Origin: Ga0077527 sp032128415
Lineage (GTDB): Bacteria; Pseudomonadota; Gammaproteobacteria; Burkholderiales; SG8-41
Direction: 5' to 3'
Length of the DNA: 64,000 nucleotides
NCBI GenBank assembly: GCA_032128415.1
Contig: JAQBGW010000063.1
Span: 1-64,000 of the forward strand
The position numbers and the translations under genes are program-made. Positions 25,442 through 34,116 of the stretch are shown one piece after another. The notes beneath the pieces were generated by a model. That model searched no databases and was not told where the DNA came from. It was given only the letters and a program-made list of their open reading frames with translations. Position 1 is the stretch's first letter, and the number at the start of each line of letters is the position of its first letter.

Positions 25442-27196
25442 TTATTCTCCGTCATACCCCGGTAGCACGCGCGCGTCAATCACGCATACGCCGCCGGCCT
25501 TGACGATGGCGATTCCGCGCTCAATGGCCGGCTGCATGTCGGCCATCTGCGTGACCGGGCCGATACCCTCGGCGCCCTGCGCGCGCGCCATCGCCGCGAG
25601 GTCAATATCCGGATCGATGATTTTCTGGCCGATCCACGCATTGGCGGACGGCCGACCGCGATGCTCGGCAACATGACCTTGATGCCGCTCGTCGTTGAAG
25701 AATGAGCGATTATTGCAGAGGATCATCAGACACGGAATCTGATAGTGCACCGCGGTCCATATCGCAGTGTTACCCATCAGGAAATTTCCGTCACCCATCA
25801 GTCCGATGGGAATACGGCCGCTGCCTTTGAGTGCGAGAGCTGCGCCGATGGTCAGCCCCGGACCTGCACCTACACCGCCGCCGCCGTCGAAGCCGATGTA
25901 ATCCAGCGGATGACGGAAGTGGGTATAGCTGCCGTTCCAGCCCAGGGGCAGGTGGGTATAACAGACTTCCTGTTTGCCGACGGCGGCATTGAGCGCCCAA
26001 GCCAGGCCTGCCAGCGCCAGCGGTTCGCCGGATTTACCGGTCAGCAGTTTGGGTGCTGCGACGATGCGCTGTGCTCGGGCAGTGACCGCCGCAGTCAGCA
26101 ACGGCACTGCGGCATCCGGTTCGCAACTCATGAAGACATCGGCCGGTGGCAGCGCCTGGTAATCCATACTCCAGCCGCGGTGCAAATGCGTGTCGCAGGA
26201 GATGTGGATGATTTTGGCATTGACCGGCTGGGCGCCGAAAGTCTGTTTCAGTGCGCCAGCGAGATCCAGCCAGTCCAGCGACAGGATGACATCGGCTTCG
26301 GCCAGCGCCTTGCGTGCAGCGGGCACCAACCGGTTGGCCGGGTGTGCGGTGTGCAGCCGGTGATCTGTGGGAAATGATGCGGCAAGTTTGATCTGGGTCA
26401 GCACGCGCATGTCGAGTTTTTCGGCGAGTGCGACGCGCGCATTCCACGCAACCATGCTGCGGGAGCCGCGACCGGAGAGCATCACAGGATTTTTTGCAGT
26501 GGAGAGCAGCTTTGCCGCAGTTTCTATTTCAGAGTTACCCGGTTGTACTGCAGGCGGCGGCGCGTAGCGCGCGACATCGGGCATGGCGGGCAGTGAATCG
26601 AGTTTTTCTTCCTGAATGGTGACGTCGAGATTGACATACACCGGCGCGCGCGGCGCGGTTTCGGCGATCTGTGCGCCGCGCAGCAGTGCTTCGACGGCAG
26701 CGGTCACCGAGCCCGGCTGGTTGTCCCATTTGGTGAAGTTGCGCACCAGCGCCGCCTGATCCGAGCAGGTGTGTATCCAGTCAATCCATGGCCGGCGCTT
26801 GGCGGCGTCCCACGGGCCAGTGGCGCCGAGAACCAGCACGGGGGTGCGGTCGCACCACGCGTTGAATATCGGCATCGATGCATGCATCAGACCGACATTG
26901 GAGTGCAGCGCTGCAGCCATCATCCGGTTGGAGGCTTTCCAGTAGCCCTGCGCAATCGACACCGCATTTTCATCGTGTAGACACAGCACCATCTGCGGCG
27001 CCTTGTTGCCGAGGTAATTAACCAGGCTGTCGTGCAGTCCGCGATAGCTTGCGCCAGGGTTCAGCGCGATGTATGGCACGTCGAGTGCGCGCAGCGTGGC
27101 GGCGATTGCGTCGCTGCCGAAGACGACATCGCTGGTCGTCGAAGGCGTGGGTGTTTCGTGTTTAATGGCGCTTGCTGCGTTGGACTTGGATGTCAT
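25442..27196 (-). CDS. Thiamine-diphosphate-dependent enzyme (acetolactate synthase/2-keto-acid decarboxylase type)
   Basis: 584 residues with the three-domain layout of the acetolactate synthase/benzoylformate decarboxylase superfamily. The activating glutamate is in CLHDENAVSIAQGY, and the diphosphate/Mg motif is GDGNFLMGNTAIWTA ending in LCNN. The middle domain shows VMLSGRGSRSM in place of an obvious FAD site, so a FAD-free decarboxylase or lyase is likelier than a biosynthetic acetolactate synthase. It is sandwiched between two Bug receptor genes, which suggests that the imported acid or its derivative is the substrate. Confidence 0.88.
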   Translation of the reverse strand: MTSKSNAASAIKHETPTPSTTSDVVFGSDAIAATLRALDVPYIALNPGASYRGLHDSLVNYLGNKAPQMVLCLHDENAVSIAQGYWKASNRMMAAALHSNVGLMHASMPIFNAWCDRTPVLVLGATGPWDAAKRRPWIDWIHTCSDQAALVRNFTKWDNQPGSVTAAVEALLRGAQIAETAPRAPVYVNLDVTIQEEKLDSLPAMPDVARYAPPPAVQPGNSEIETAAKLLSTAKNPVMLSGRGSRSMVAWNARVALAEKLDMRVLTQIKLAASFPTDHRLHTAHPANRLVPAARKALAEADVILSLDWLDLAGALKQTFGAQPVNAKIIHISCDTHLHRGWSMDYQALPPADVFMSCEPDAAVPLLTAAVTARAQRIVAAPKLLTGKSGEPLALAGLAWALNAAVGKQEVCYTHLPLGWNGSYTHFRHPLDYIGFDGGGGVGAGPGLTIGAALALKGSGRIPIGLMGDGNFLMGNTAIWTAVHYQIPCLMILCNNRSFFNDERHQGHVAEHRGRPSANAWIGQKIIDPDIDLAAMARAQGAEGIGPVTQMADMQPAIERGIAIVKAGGVCVIDARVLPGYDGE

Positions 27197-27229
27197 GCCC
27201 GCTCCACTGATGAATATTAAATTTTCTGT

Positions 27230-28198
27230 TCAATTCACTTTCGCGCCAGAGACCTTGATGACCTGTGCCCACTTGGTAAATTCGGTTTGCAGGTGTTTGG
27301 CGAAGGCATTCCGGGTACTGCCGACCGCGACGCTGCCGCTGTTTTTCATGCGTGTCTTCATTTCGGTGCTTTGCATGATTTTTGCCGCGTGGCCATTGAG
27401 AAAATTAAGTATGTCAGCGGGTGTGCCGGCCGGTGCAAGCACGCCGTACCACTGGCTGGATTGATAACCTTTCAGTCCTGCTTCCGCTACGGTCGGCAGG
27501 TTGGGCATTGCCGGCAACCGTTCGGTTGTGGTCACACCCAGCGCGCGCAACCGGCCGCTCTCGATATAGGGGATGGCGGCGAGGGCGGGCATGAACATCA
27601 CGGTAATTTCACCTGAAATGATGGCCGTGATGGCGGGGCCGGTACCGCGGTAGGGCACGTGCACCATCCGGGTTCCGGTCAGCGTCTTGAACAGTTCCGC
27701 GGCGAGATGCGGTGTGCTGCCGCTGGCCGAAGATGCGTAGTTCAGCTGACCCGGCCGTGCTTTGGCAAAGGCGATCAGCTCCCGCACGGTTTTGACGGGC
27801 AGCGACGGATGCACGACGAGGATATTCGGCGCATGCGCGAGCAGGCTGACGGGTTCGAAGTCCTTGATGGGATCGTAGGTGACATTCTTGTAGAGACTGG
27901 GCGTGGTCACGAAATTGGCGCCATTGACGAGCAGCGTGTAACCGTCTTTTGGCGACTTGGCGACGATTTCGCTGCCGATCATGCCGTTGGCGCCGGCGCG
28001 GTTATCAATGAGTACCGGTTTGCCGATGGCTTCGGACAGTTTCTGGCCCAGCAGGCGGCCTGCGGTGTCGACGCCGCCGCCCGCGGGGAACGGCACCACG
28101 ATGCGCAGCGGGCCGGTCGGATAGTTTTGTGCCGTGGTCAGTCCGGCGGTGAGCAGCAGAATGGCAGCCAGCAGGCTGTGTGCAATGCACTTATTCAT
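27230..28198 (-). CDS. Bug/TctC-family substrate-binding protein
   Basis: 322-residue receptor with a signal peptide ending at GLTTAQ. Motifs are YPTGPLRIVVPFPAGGGVD, LIDNRAGANGMIG, SPKDGYTLLVNGANF and VHVPYRGTGPAITAIISGE. It precedes the thiamine-diphosphate enzyme by 33 bp in the direction of transcription and follows an amidohydrolase remnant by about 20 bp. A ribosome-binding site AAGGAGACTGACTC lies before the ATG at 28198. Confidence 0.93.
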   Translation of the reverse strand: MNKCIAHSLLAAILLLTAGLTTAQNYPTGPLRIVVPFPAGGGVDTAGRLLGQKLSEAIGKPVLIDNRAGANGMIGSEIVAKSPKDGYTLLVNGANFVTTPSLYKNVTYDPIKDFEPVSLLAHAPNILVVHPSLPVKTVRELIAFAKARPGQLNYASSASGSTPHLAAELFKTLTGTRMVHVPYRGTGPAITAIISGEITVMFMPALAAIPYIESGRLRALGVTTTERLPAMPNLPTVAEAGLKGYQSSQWYGVLAPAGTPADILNFLNGHAAKIMQSTEMKTRMKNSGSVAVGSTRNAFAKHLQTEFTKWAQVIKVSGAKVN

Positions 28199-28218
28199 GA
28201 GTCAGTCTCCTTGCGTGT

Positions 28219-28512
28219 TTAGTTGATTCCCAGCAGCGCCGCGCCGGTGTCCCAGCCCACGGCACGCCGCTGATCGTTTGATAGCCCGTTGTTTTTATTA
28301 ATAAAATTAACGGGGTCCGGATCGCGCAGCGGAAACGGATAATCGCTGCCCAGCGCCACCTGCCCGGCGCCGACTTCGATGCACGTTGCGCCATCTTCAT
28401 TTTTTACGATTTTGATACTGTGTTGCGCGCCTTTGGCGATGATGCGATCCACCAGTGGTTTGCCGACGTGGTGGGCGTGTATATCGAGACAACGGGGTTT
28501 GGCGGAGGTCAC
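28219..28512 (-). pseudogene. Amidohydrolase remnant with an in-frame internal deletion
   Basis: 97 residues that join the two ends of a metal-dependent amidohydrolase (ACMSD-like, usually about 300 residues or more). The N-terminal metal motif DIHAHHVGKPLVD is followed, after some 45 residues, by the C-terminal GSDYPFPLRDPDPV, which carries the late catalytic aspartate, and a normal-looking end (AALLGIN). The central barrel and its histidines are missing. The frame is kept and the ends overlap the next gene by four bases, so it may still be translated, but an active enzyme is unlikely. Confidence 0.7.
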
Positions 28513-29321
28513 GCCGACTTGCTCCGGGCGATGACTTCACGGATGCGCGCAGCAATGTCCTGTGGTTTTTCGGTGGGCGTGATGTGCCGGCCACCGGGTA
28601 ACACGGTCAGGGTCGAACCCGTGATGCCTTGCTGCAGTGCTTCGGCCATGGCGACCGGCGTGGCGTAATCATCTTCGCCGACCACGATGGCGGTCGGGAC
28701 TTTGATCGTGGACAGGCCGGCACGCAGGTCGGCGCTACCGAGCATCTCGCAGGTCCTCACGTAGCAATCGACCTTGTTGGCAAGAAACACCTTGATCAGT
28801 TTGTCGACAGTTGCAGTTTCTGTTTTAAGAAAAGCATCACCAAACCAGCGCGTGGCCTGGAACTGGACCAGTGCGCTCATGCCTTTCTGCTGGGCGGTTG
28901 CTGCGCGCTCACGCCAGGCATTTGCGGCTTCGGCGCCGTACCAAGCAGTGGTGTCGACCAGCGTCAGGCCATTGGTGCGTTGCGGGTAGTCGATGGCGAA
29001 AGCCTGCGCCACCATGCCGCCCATCGAGCAGCCTGCAACGATTGCTGAAGGCCATTGCACATGATCCATCAGTTCGGCGAGGTCACGGGCAAACAATTGC
29101 GGCGTGTAAGTCATCACCGGTTGAGCGGACTGACCATGACCGCGGCAATCGAGCGTCAGGATTTGCGCTTCAGTGGCCAGCGCCCGGACGACACCGTCCC
29201 AGATGCTGCGATCGAGTGCGAGTGAATGTACCAGTGCGACACGGGGCGCGTTGGTTCCCGGGCCAGCGTGCAGGACATAAGTGATGTCGCAGCCATCGGA
29301 AGTTTTGAAACGGTCAACCAT
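28509..29321 (-). CDS. 3-oxoadipate enol-lactonase-like alpha/beta hydrolase
   Basis: 270-residue alpha/beta hydrolase: VALVHSLALDRSIWDG oxyanion loop, LDCRGHGQS, the nucleophile elbow AGCSMGGMVAQ, VVGEDDYATP acid region and GGRHITPTEKP histidine. These are PcaD-type motifs for lactone or ester opening in aromatic degradation. Its stop overlaps the start of the amidohydrolase remnant (ATGA). The gene 29483-32725 lies upstream on the same strand, across an inverted repeat. Confidence 0.87.
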   Translation of the reverse strand: MVDRFKTSDGCDITYVLHAGPGTNAPRVALVHSLALDRSIWDGVVRALATEAQILTLDCRGHGQSAQPVMTYTPQLFARDLAELMDHVQWPSAIVAGCSMGGMVAQAFAIDYPQRTNGLTLVDTTAWYGAEAANAWRERAATAQQKGMSALVQFQATRWFGDAFLKTETATVDKLIKVFLANKVDCYVRTCEMLGSADLRAGLSTIKVPTAIVVGEDDYATPVAMAEALQQGITGSTLTVLPGGRHITPTEKPQDIAARIREVIARSKSA

Positions 29322-29383
29322 TTGCTGATTTCCTTGAACATGAAGAACGAGGATTATTCTTATTCCTTACAAAACACATGACA

Positions 29384-29441
29384 CCGTTCGGGCTGAGCTT
29401 GTCGAAGTCCCGTTGCCCTTCGACAAGCTCAGGGCGAACGG
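29384..29441. repeat. REP-like inverted repeat, CTGAGCTTGTCGAA family, copy 2
   Basis: CCGTTCGGGCTGAGCTTGTCGAA and its near-complete reverse complement around a short CCCGTTGCC centre. It separates the fused molybdenum hydroxylase gene from the downstream hydrolase gene and could attenuate the transcript there. Confidence 0.88.
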
Positions 29442-29482
29442 GATTGATTTATCACAAATTATTAAAAGTGTAATGAAGCAGA

Positions 29483-32400
29483 TCATTTTTTCTGCCCAGC
29501 GCGCTGCCACGCCTTCAGCAGCACGCGCGCGCCGATTTCGACAGCCATGTTGCGCTTGTACATGGCTGAGCCGCGCACGCTGACCATGGGCTGTGCCAGG
29601 TCGCGTAGCGGCTGTACGGCGGCGCGGATACGCGCTTCGTCGAACGCGGTTCCGTGCAACGCGCCAAGTTCCAGCATGAGCGGCTTCCAACTGACCGAGC
29701 CGACCACCAGGCGTGCGGCGACGCATGATCCTTGCGCATCCAGCGTCACCAGCGCCGCGGCATTGACAGTCGGCGTTTCGACCACGCCGCGCGGCATGAA
29801 TTTGATGAACGCGCTGCCGGAGCGGGTGGGCAGGGCGTCGACATCAACCGCGACCAGTAAATCATCCTTGGCGAAGCGCTGCTCGAAAGCCTCGGTCAGC
29901 GGGAGCGTGCGTTGCCCTTTGGCCGATGCAACCGTGACGCGGGCGTTGAGACCGAGCAGCGCTACTGGCAGATCGAAGCCGCCGATCAGAGGCGCCACGC
30001 AGCCGCCAACCGTGGTCATGCGCCGCACCCGGGTATGACCGGCGGCATCGAGTGATTCGGCAATTGCCGCCCAGCCGTCGCGCAACTTCGGCAGGTCCAG
30101 CAATGCCTGCTGGTTCACCGCCGAACCCATGTGCAGTGTGCCTTTGGACTGAATGGCGAGTTGCAGCAATTCCGGAACGCTGCCGGTGTAAATCAAGCGC
30201 CTGGCCTGTGGAAAGCCGGTGCGTTCGCGGCGCAGCGCATGCGACAGGCCGCCGGACAGTATGGCCGCGTCACCCTGCGCGTACAGCGCAACAGCTTCCG
30301 CGAGGGTTTTCGGTTTCAGGAGTTCGGGTTTGGAGGGGCGAGTGCCAGAAGGCGTGCCGGAGGACAGTCGCGACCAGGTGCCGCCCTTGGGCGGCGTCGG
30401 CGGCGCTATTTTTTCGTCCGCGTACATATCCGGATGCAGCGCGCGATGGATTTTTTCTGCAGTGATCGGCAGTTCGTGGATGCGCACCCCGACCGCATCG
30501 GCGATGGCATTGGCGATGGCTGCCGGAATCGCATCAAGGCCGATTTCCCCGAGACCCTTGGCGCCGAACGGGCCGGAAGGCTCGTAGGAATCGGCAAAGC
30601 CGACATGGATTTTTGGCACGAAATCCGCCGAAGGCAGTGGGTAATCGATAAACTGCGGATCGGTCGGCATGCCGTTGTGCCAGTCGAAGTGCTCAACCAT
30701 CGCCAGTCCTATACCTTGCGTGACTGCGCCCTCAACCTGGCCTTGCGCAGCAGAAGGATGAATCACTGTGCCGCAATCGACAACGGCAGCGATTTCCCTG
30801 ATCTTTACCTGACCGGTGCCGCGATCGACTTCGACCTCGACGGCCTGTGCCGCGAAATTGTAGGCGCCGGATTCGTTGCCGTAGCGGCTGTGATCCGGGA
30901 AATCCGAAGGATTGTCCCAGTTGCCGACGCCGACGATGGCTTCACCATCGCGCTTGTAGATGTTGGCGCGCACAATCGCGCTCACTGGCCGAAATTCGCT
31001 TTCAGCCCCATTTTGCGGGCCGATCTGGCCGTTGATGATGGTCAGCTCATCGGACGGTCGTTTGAATTGTTCGCTGGCAGCAGCCATCAATTGCCGGTGC
31101 GCTTCGGCGGCGGCGCGCTTGACGGCGTTGCCGGCCACGTAAGTCACGCGACTGGCCAGTGCGCCCAGCGAGTGCGAGTGGGTGTCGGTGTCGGGACGTG
31201 TGATGTCCACATCCTCGTATGGCAACCCCAGTTCCTCGGCGGCGATCTGCCGCAGCACGGTCAGCGCGCCCTGGCCGATTTCGCCTTCACCGGTGATGAT
31301 GGTGGCGCGACCGTCTTCGTTGATGCGCACAATGGCTGAACTGCCGTCCCAGTCACCGAAGCTGCGGCGACCGTTGACGTGCACGCTGCAGCCCATGCCC
31401 AGTCCGTGGTTGGCTGGTTTGTTTTTACGTTTGCTTTTCCATTGAATCAGATCGGCGGCCTTGTCGATGCACTGCTTAAGTTCACAACTGGTAATGATGT
31501 GATTGTGCGGCGAGACATCGCCTTCCTCAACGGCATTCAGGCGCAGTAGATCGACCACTTCCATTTTCAATTCTTCCGCGGCGAGATCCCAGGCTTGTTC
31601 AACCGCCCAGTCTGCCGAGGGATTGCCGAAGCCGCGGAACGCGCCGGTCGGCACCAGGTTGGTGTAGAGCAGCGTTGATTTGGCGCGGGCGCAGGGATAT
31701 TTGTACAGCGCGTCGTGGCGTACGGTTGCCGCGCCGAGTATGGCCTGCGATTTTCCGGTGTAGGCGCCGTTATCCGCCCACATGCGGATTTCCTTGGCGA
31801 GCACCTTGCCGGCTTTCGAAAACCCGAGCCGTACCCAGTAGCGCATGGGCATGCGCGGATGGCTGGCGAGGAATTCTTCTTCACGGGTATGAATCAGTTT
31901 GACCGGCTTGCCGGTCTTGCGCGCGAGGATGGCGGCGATCACCGAGCAGTTGTCATCACCGGACTTGCCGCCGAAACCGCCGCCGACTTCAGTCTGGATG
32001 ACGCGGACCTGCGACTCCGGCAAGCCGAGCGCCGTGGCGTAGCGCCCACGGGCAAGAAACGGCGTCTGGGTGTTGCACCACATGGTGACGCGGTTGTCAG
32101 TCCAGTGCGCCACACAGCCTATGGTTTCGAGCGAGCCGTGCCATTGCCGCTGCAATTCCCAGGTGCCTTCGACCACCACATCCGAGGCCTTGAAGCCGGC
32201 ATCGACTTCGCCGCGCTCGAATGCAAATTCATGCGCGACATTACCCGGCGTGTCGTCATGGACCAGCGGCGCGCCCGGCGCCATGGCGGCATCGAGCGAC
32301 AGCACGGCGGGCAGCACTTCGTATTCGACAACGATGCGGTCGACGGCAGCGCGCGCAGTTTCGGGATCGGTGGCGGCCACTGCGGCAACTTCATCACCCA

Positions 32401-32725
32401 CGTATCGCACACGTCCTATGGCCAGCGGATACAGATCAGGCCGGAACGCGCCCCATTTGCGTTTGGCGGTGTCTTCGCCGGTAAGCACCACTTTCACGCC
32501 GGGCATGGTGCGCGCCGCACTGATATCAATGGACTTGATGCGCGCAGCAGGGTGCGGACTGCGCAGCACGGCACCGTACAACATCCCGGGCATGTGCAGA
32601 TCGGCTACATATTGCGCGGCGCCGGTGACTTTGGGGATGGCGTCGGTACGCGGTACATCCTTGCCGACCACCAGCAGGCCGGCTTCAAACTTGGGGTCGC
32701 GCAGACGGGGGTCACGGGTATTCAT
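29483..32725 (-). CDS. Molybdenum hydroxylase: molybdopterin subunit fused to FAD subunit
   Basis: 1080 residues. Residues 1 to about 770 are a xanthine-dehydrogenase-family large subunit, with GGGFGGKSGDDN and GAFRGFGNPSADW for pyranopterin contact and the catalytic Glu727 in GAKGLGEIG. A Pro/Ser/Thr-rich linker (about 775-805) leads to a CoxM-like FAD domain with ILSGGLSH and TTVGGCVAPLIGGFDLP. The two are normally separate chains. I start at ATG 32725, which overlaps the stop of the 2Fe-2S gene. It should hydroxylate an aromatic or N-heterocyclic substrate using water. Confidence 0.9.
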   Translation of the reverse strand: MNTRDPRLRDPKFEAGLLVVGKDVPRTDAIPKVTGAAQYVADLHMPGMLYGAVLRSPHPAARIKSIDISAARTMPGVKVVLTGEDTAKRKWGAFRPDLYPLAIGRVRYVGDEVAAVAATDPETARAAVDRIVVEYEVLPAVLSLDAAMAPGAPLVHDDTPGNVAHEFAFERGEVDAGFKASDVVVEGTWELQRQWHGSLETIGCVAHWTDNRVTMWCNTQTPFLARGRYATALGLPESQVRVIQTEVGGGFGGKSGDDNCSVIAAILARKTGKPVKLIHTREEEFLASHPRMPMRYWVRLGFSKAGKVLAKEIRMWADNGAYTGKSQAILGAATVRHDALYKYPCARAKSTLLYTNLVPTGAFRGFGNPSADWAVEQAWDLAAEELKMEVVDLLRLNAVEEGDVSPHNHIITSCELKQCIDKAADLIQWKSKRKNKPANHGLGMGCSVHVNGRRSFGDWDGSSAIVRINEDGRATIITGEGEIGQGALTVLRQIAAEELGLPYEDVDITRPDTDTHSHSLGALASRVTYVAGNAVKRAAAEAHRQLMAAASEQFKRPSDELTIINGQIGPQNGAESEFRPVSAIVRANIYKRDGEAIVGVGNWDNPSDFPDHSRYGNESGAYNFAAQAVEVEVDRGTGQVKIREIAAVVDCGTVIHPSAAQGQVEGAVTQGIGLAMVEHFDWHNGMPTDPQFIDYPLPSADFVPKIHVGFADSYEPSGPFGAKGLGEIGLDAIPAAIANAIADAVGVRIHELPITAEKIHRALHPDMYADEKIAPPTPPKGGTWSRLSSGTPSGTRPSKPELLKPKTLAEAVALYAQGDAAILSGGLSHALRRERTGFPQARRLIYTGSVPELLQLAIQSKGTLHMGSAVNQQALLDLPKLRDGWAAIAESLDAAGHTRVRRMTTVGGCVAPLIGGFDLPVALLGLNARVTVASAKGQRTLPLTEAFEQRFAKDDLLVAVDVDALPTRSGSAFIKFMPRGVVETPTVNAAALVTLDAQGSCVAARLVVGSVSWKPLMLELGALHGTAFDEARIRAAVQPLRDLAQPMVSVRGSAMYKRNMAVEIGARVLLKAWQRAGQKK

Positions 32726-33201
32726 GATTTGACCGCCTTGTTCAGCAGCGCTGCTGCCTCGCGATAGGCGTCCATGATTTTGACGTAGCCCGTGCAACGG
32801 CAGTAGACGCTGTCTGCACTCATGCGGATTTCTTCGTCTGTTGGATTGGAATTTTTTTCGAGCAGCGACACGCACTGCATGACATGTCCCGGAATGCAGA
32901 TGCCGCACTGCATTGCAGATTTATTGACGAACGCTTGCTGCACTGGATGCAGCACGCCAGCTTCTGCCAGCCCTTCAACAGTGCGTATGTTCGCGCCATC
33001 GCACAGCGCCGCAAGTTGCAGGCACGACGACACTGGTTCGCCGTTGACGAGCACGGTGCAGGTGCCGCAGGCACCGATGCCGCAACCGTGTTTGGTGCCG
33101 GTGAGCTGCAGGTCATCGCGCAGTACATCGACCAGCAGGCGGTCGGAGGATTTAAGGTGAACCTCGACAGGGTCGCCGTTGAGTGTGAATGTGATCAGCA
33201 T
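32722..33201 (-). CDS. 2Fe-2S subunit of the molybdenum hydroxylase
   Basis: 159 residues, typical of CoxS/XdhC-type small subunits. The plant-ferredoxin-like cluster is GCGIGACGTCTVLVNG with a fourth Cys in PVSSC, and the second, helical cluster is MQCGICIPGH with YCRCTGYVKI. It passes electrons from molybdenum to FAD. Start at ATG 33201 (MLITFTLNG); the frame upstream is not part of the fold. The four-base overlap with the fused catalytic gene shows translational coupling; no separate FAD subunit is needed. Confidence 0.93.
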   Translation of the reverse strand: MLITFTLNGDPVEVHLKSSDRLLVDVLRDDLQLTGTKHGCGIGACGTCTVLVNGEPVSSCLQLAALCDGANIRTVEGLAEAGVLHPVQQAFVNKSAMQCGICIPGHVMQCVSLLEKNSNPTDEEIRMSADSVYCRCTGYVKIMDAYREAAALLNKAVKS

Positions 33202-33390
33202 GGGGGGTCGCGAGTGATGCGGGAAAAGTCCGAAATTATAGGCCACGCAGCGCTTGATGTTCCCCGTTTACCGTATTGCGGACAGTTTCTTATGCCACAG
33301 GACATGGACGAGGGGCGTTGCGCGCTATGATGCGGCTGGCGACGTAGTCAATAAGCGGGCGTCGTTCTGCCAGCCGGAGGATTAGTTTCT

Positions 33391-33651
33391 ATGTACACAG
33401 AGAAAATCACGGTGCGCGTCACCGAAACCAGGCAGTTAATGGAAGTCGTGGTCTACGATAAACGCGCGTCGTCGATTCAGGTGGTGCTCGGCGCCGGCGT
33501 GCATAGTGTGAAATGCGAACTGACGCCTACCCGCAACGGAATGGCGTATGCCGGCTCGGCGATGGGCCGGGAAATCGTTTATGAGCGCAGCCGCGAACAG
33601 GTACAGGCTGATATCGACCGGCTGAATCCGCGGGAATTCACCCGGCGCTGA
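33391..33651 (+). CDS. Small conserved-looking hypothetical protein
   Basis: 86 residues with alternating beta-like segments (KITVRVTETRQLMEVVVYD, then SSIQVVLGAGVHSVKCEL) and a charged, possibly helical end. No family is recognised. A clear CCGGAGGATTAG ribosome-binding site precedes the ATG, and codon use is like its neighbours, so it is likely real. It is convergent with the MAPEG gene, with nine bases between them. Confidence 0.65.
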   Translation: MYTEKITVRVTETRQLMEVVVYDKRASSIQVVLGAGVHSVKCELTPTRNGMAYAGSAMGREIVYERSREQVQADIDRLNPREFTRR

Positions 33652-33660
33652 GCGCGCAGC

Positions 33661-34044
33661 TCAATCCAGCTGATAGAGCAGAATCAGCATGCTCGCGATG
33701 AGCATGACGCCAAAGGTCAGCACCATGCCGGCGGTGCGATAGCGGAATTTTTCCTGCTCCTGGCTGACACCCCAGGCATGCAGCAGCCGGCCGCAGACCA
33801 GTGCAATGCCCAGCAGGTGGATGTGCAGCCGTGGGCCATCATGCAGTTCCACAAAGTAAATCAACAGCAGCGTCAGAGGAATATATTCCGCGAAGTTGGC
33901 ATTCACGCGCATAGCGCGCTGCAGTAACGTATTTCTGCCATCCCCGATTGCGACACGAAAGCGGCGCCGCAAGCGGATGGTGCGGATACTCAGCGCAATA
34001 AATATCAAGCCGAGGAGCGCGGCGTAGAGCGGGGTAATGGGCAT
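33661..34044 (-). CDS. MAPEG-family membrane protein
   Basis: 127 residues with four hydrophobic segments. RAMRVNANFAEYIPL matches the conserved glutathione-contacting segment of the MAPEG family (microsomal glutathione transferase-like). It probably works as a membrane trimer in detoxification or lipid peroxide handling. A single-gene unit; the gap of about 70 bp to the next minus-strand gene shows nothing notable. Confidence 0.85.
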   Translation of the reverse strand: MPITPLYAALLGLIFIALSIRTIRLRRRFRVAIGDGRNTLLQRAMRVNANFAEYIPLTLLLIYFVELHDGPRLHIHLLGIALVCGRLLHAWGVSQEQEKFRYRTAGMVLTFGVMLIASMLILLYQLD

Positions 34045-34116
34045 CGTTGTACTTATTTTATTGGTTTGCGAAGCGTCAGCACCATGCAGTCGTACTGATG
34101 GTGATTGCCCTTGATT

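Noticed and set aside
28290..28315. AT-rich motif copy inside the amidohydrolase remnant (TTGTTTTTATTAATAAAATT)
   Set aside because: Only part of the core matches, and the encoded residues (FINKNNGLS) sit where related proteins have similar ones, so chance similarity is likely.
30131..31339. 402-residue plus-strand open frame inside the fused molybdenum hydroxylase gene
   Set aside because: It is the antisense shadow of well-conserved hydroxylase sequence, rich in His, Arg and Gly without any fold.
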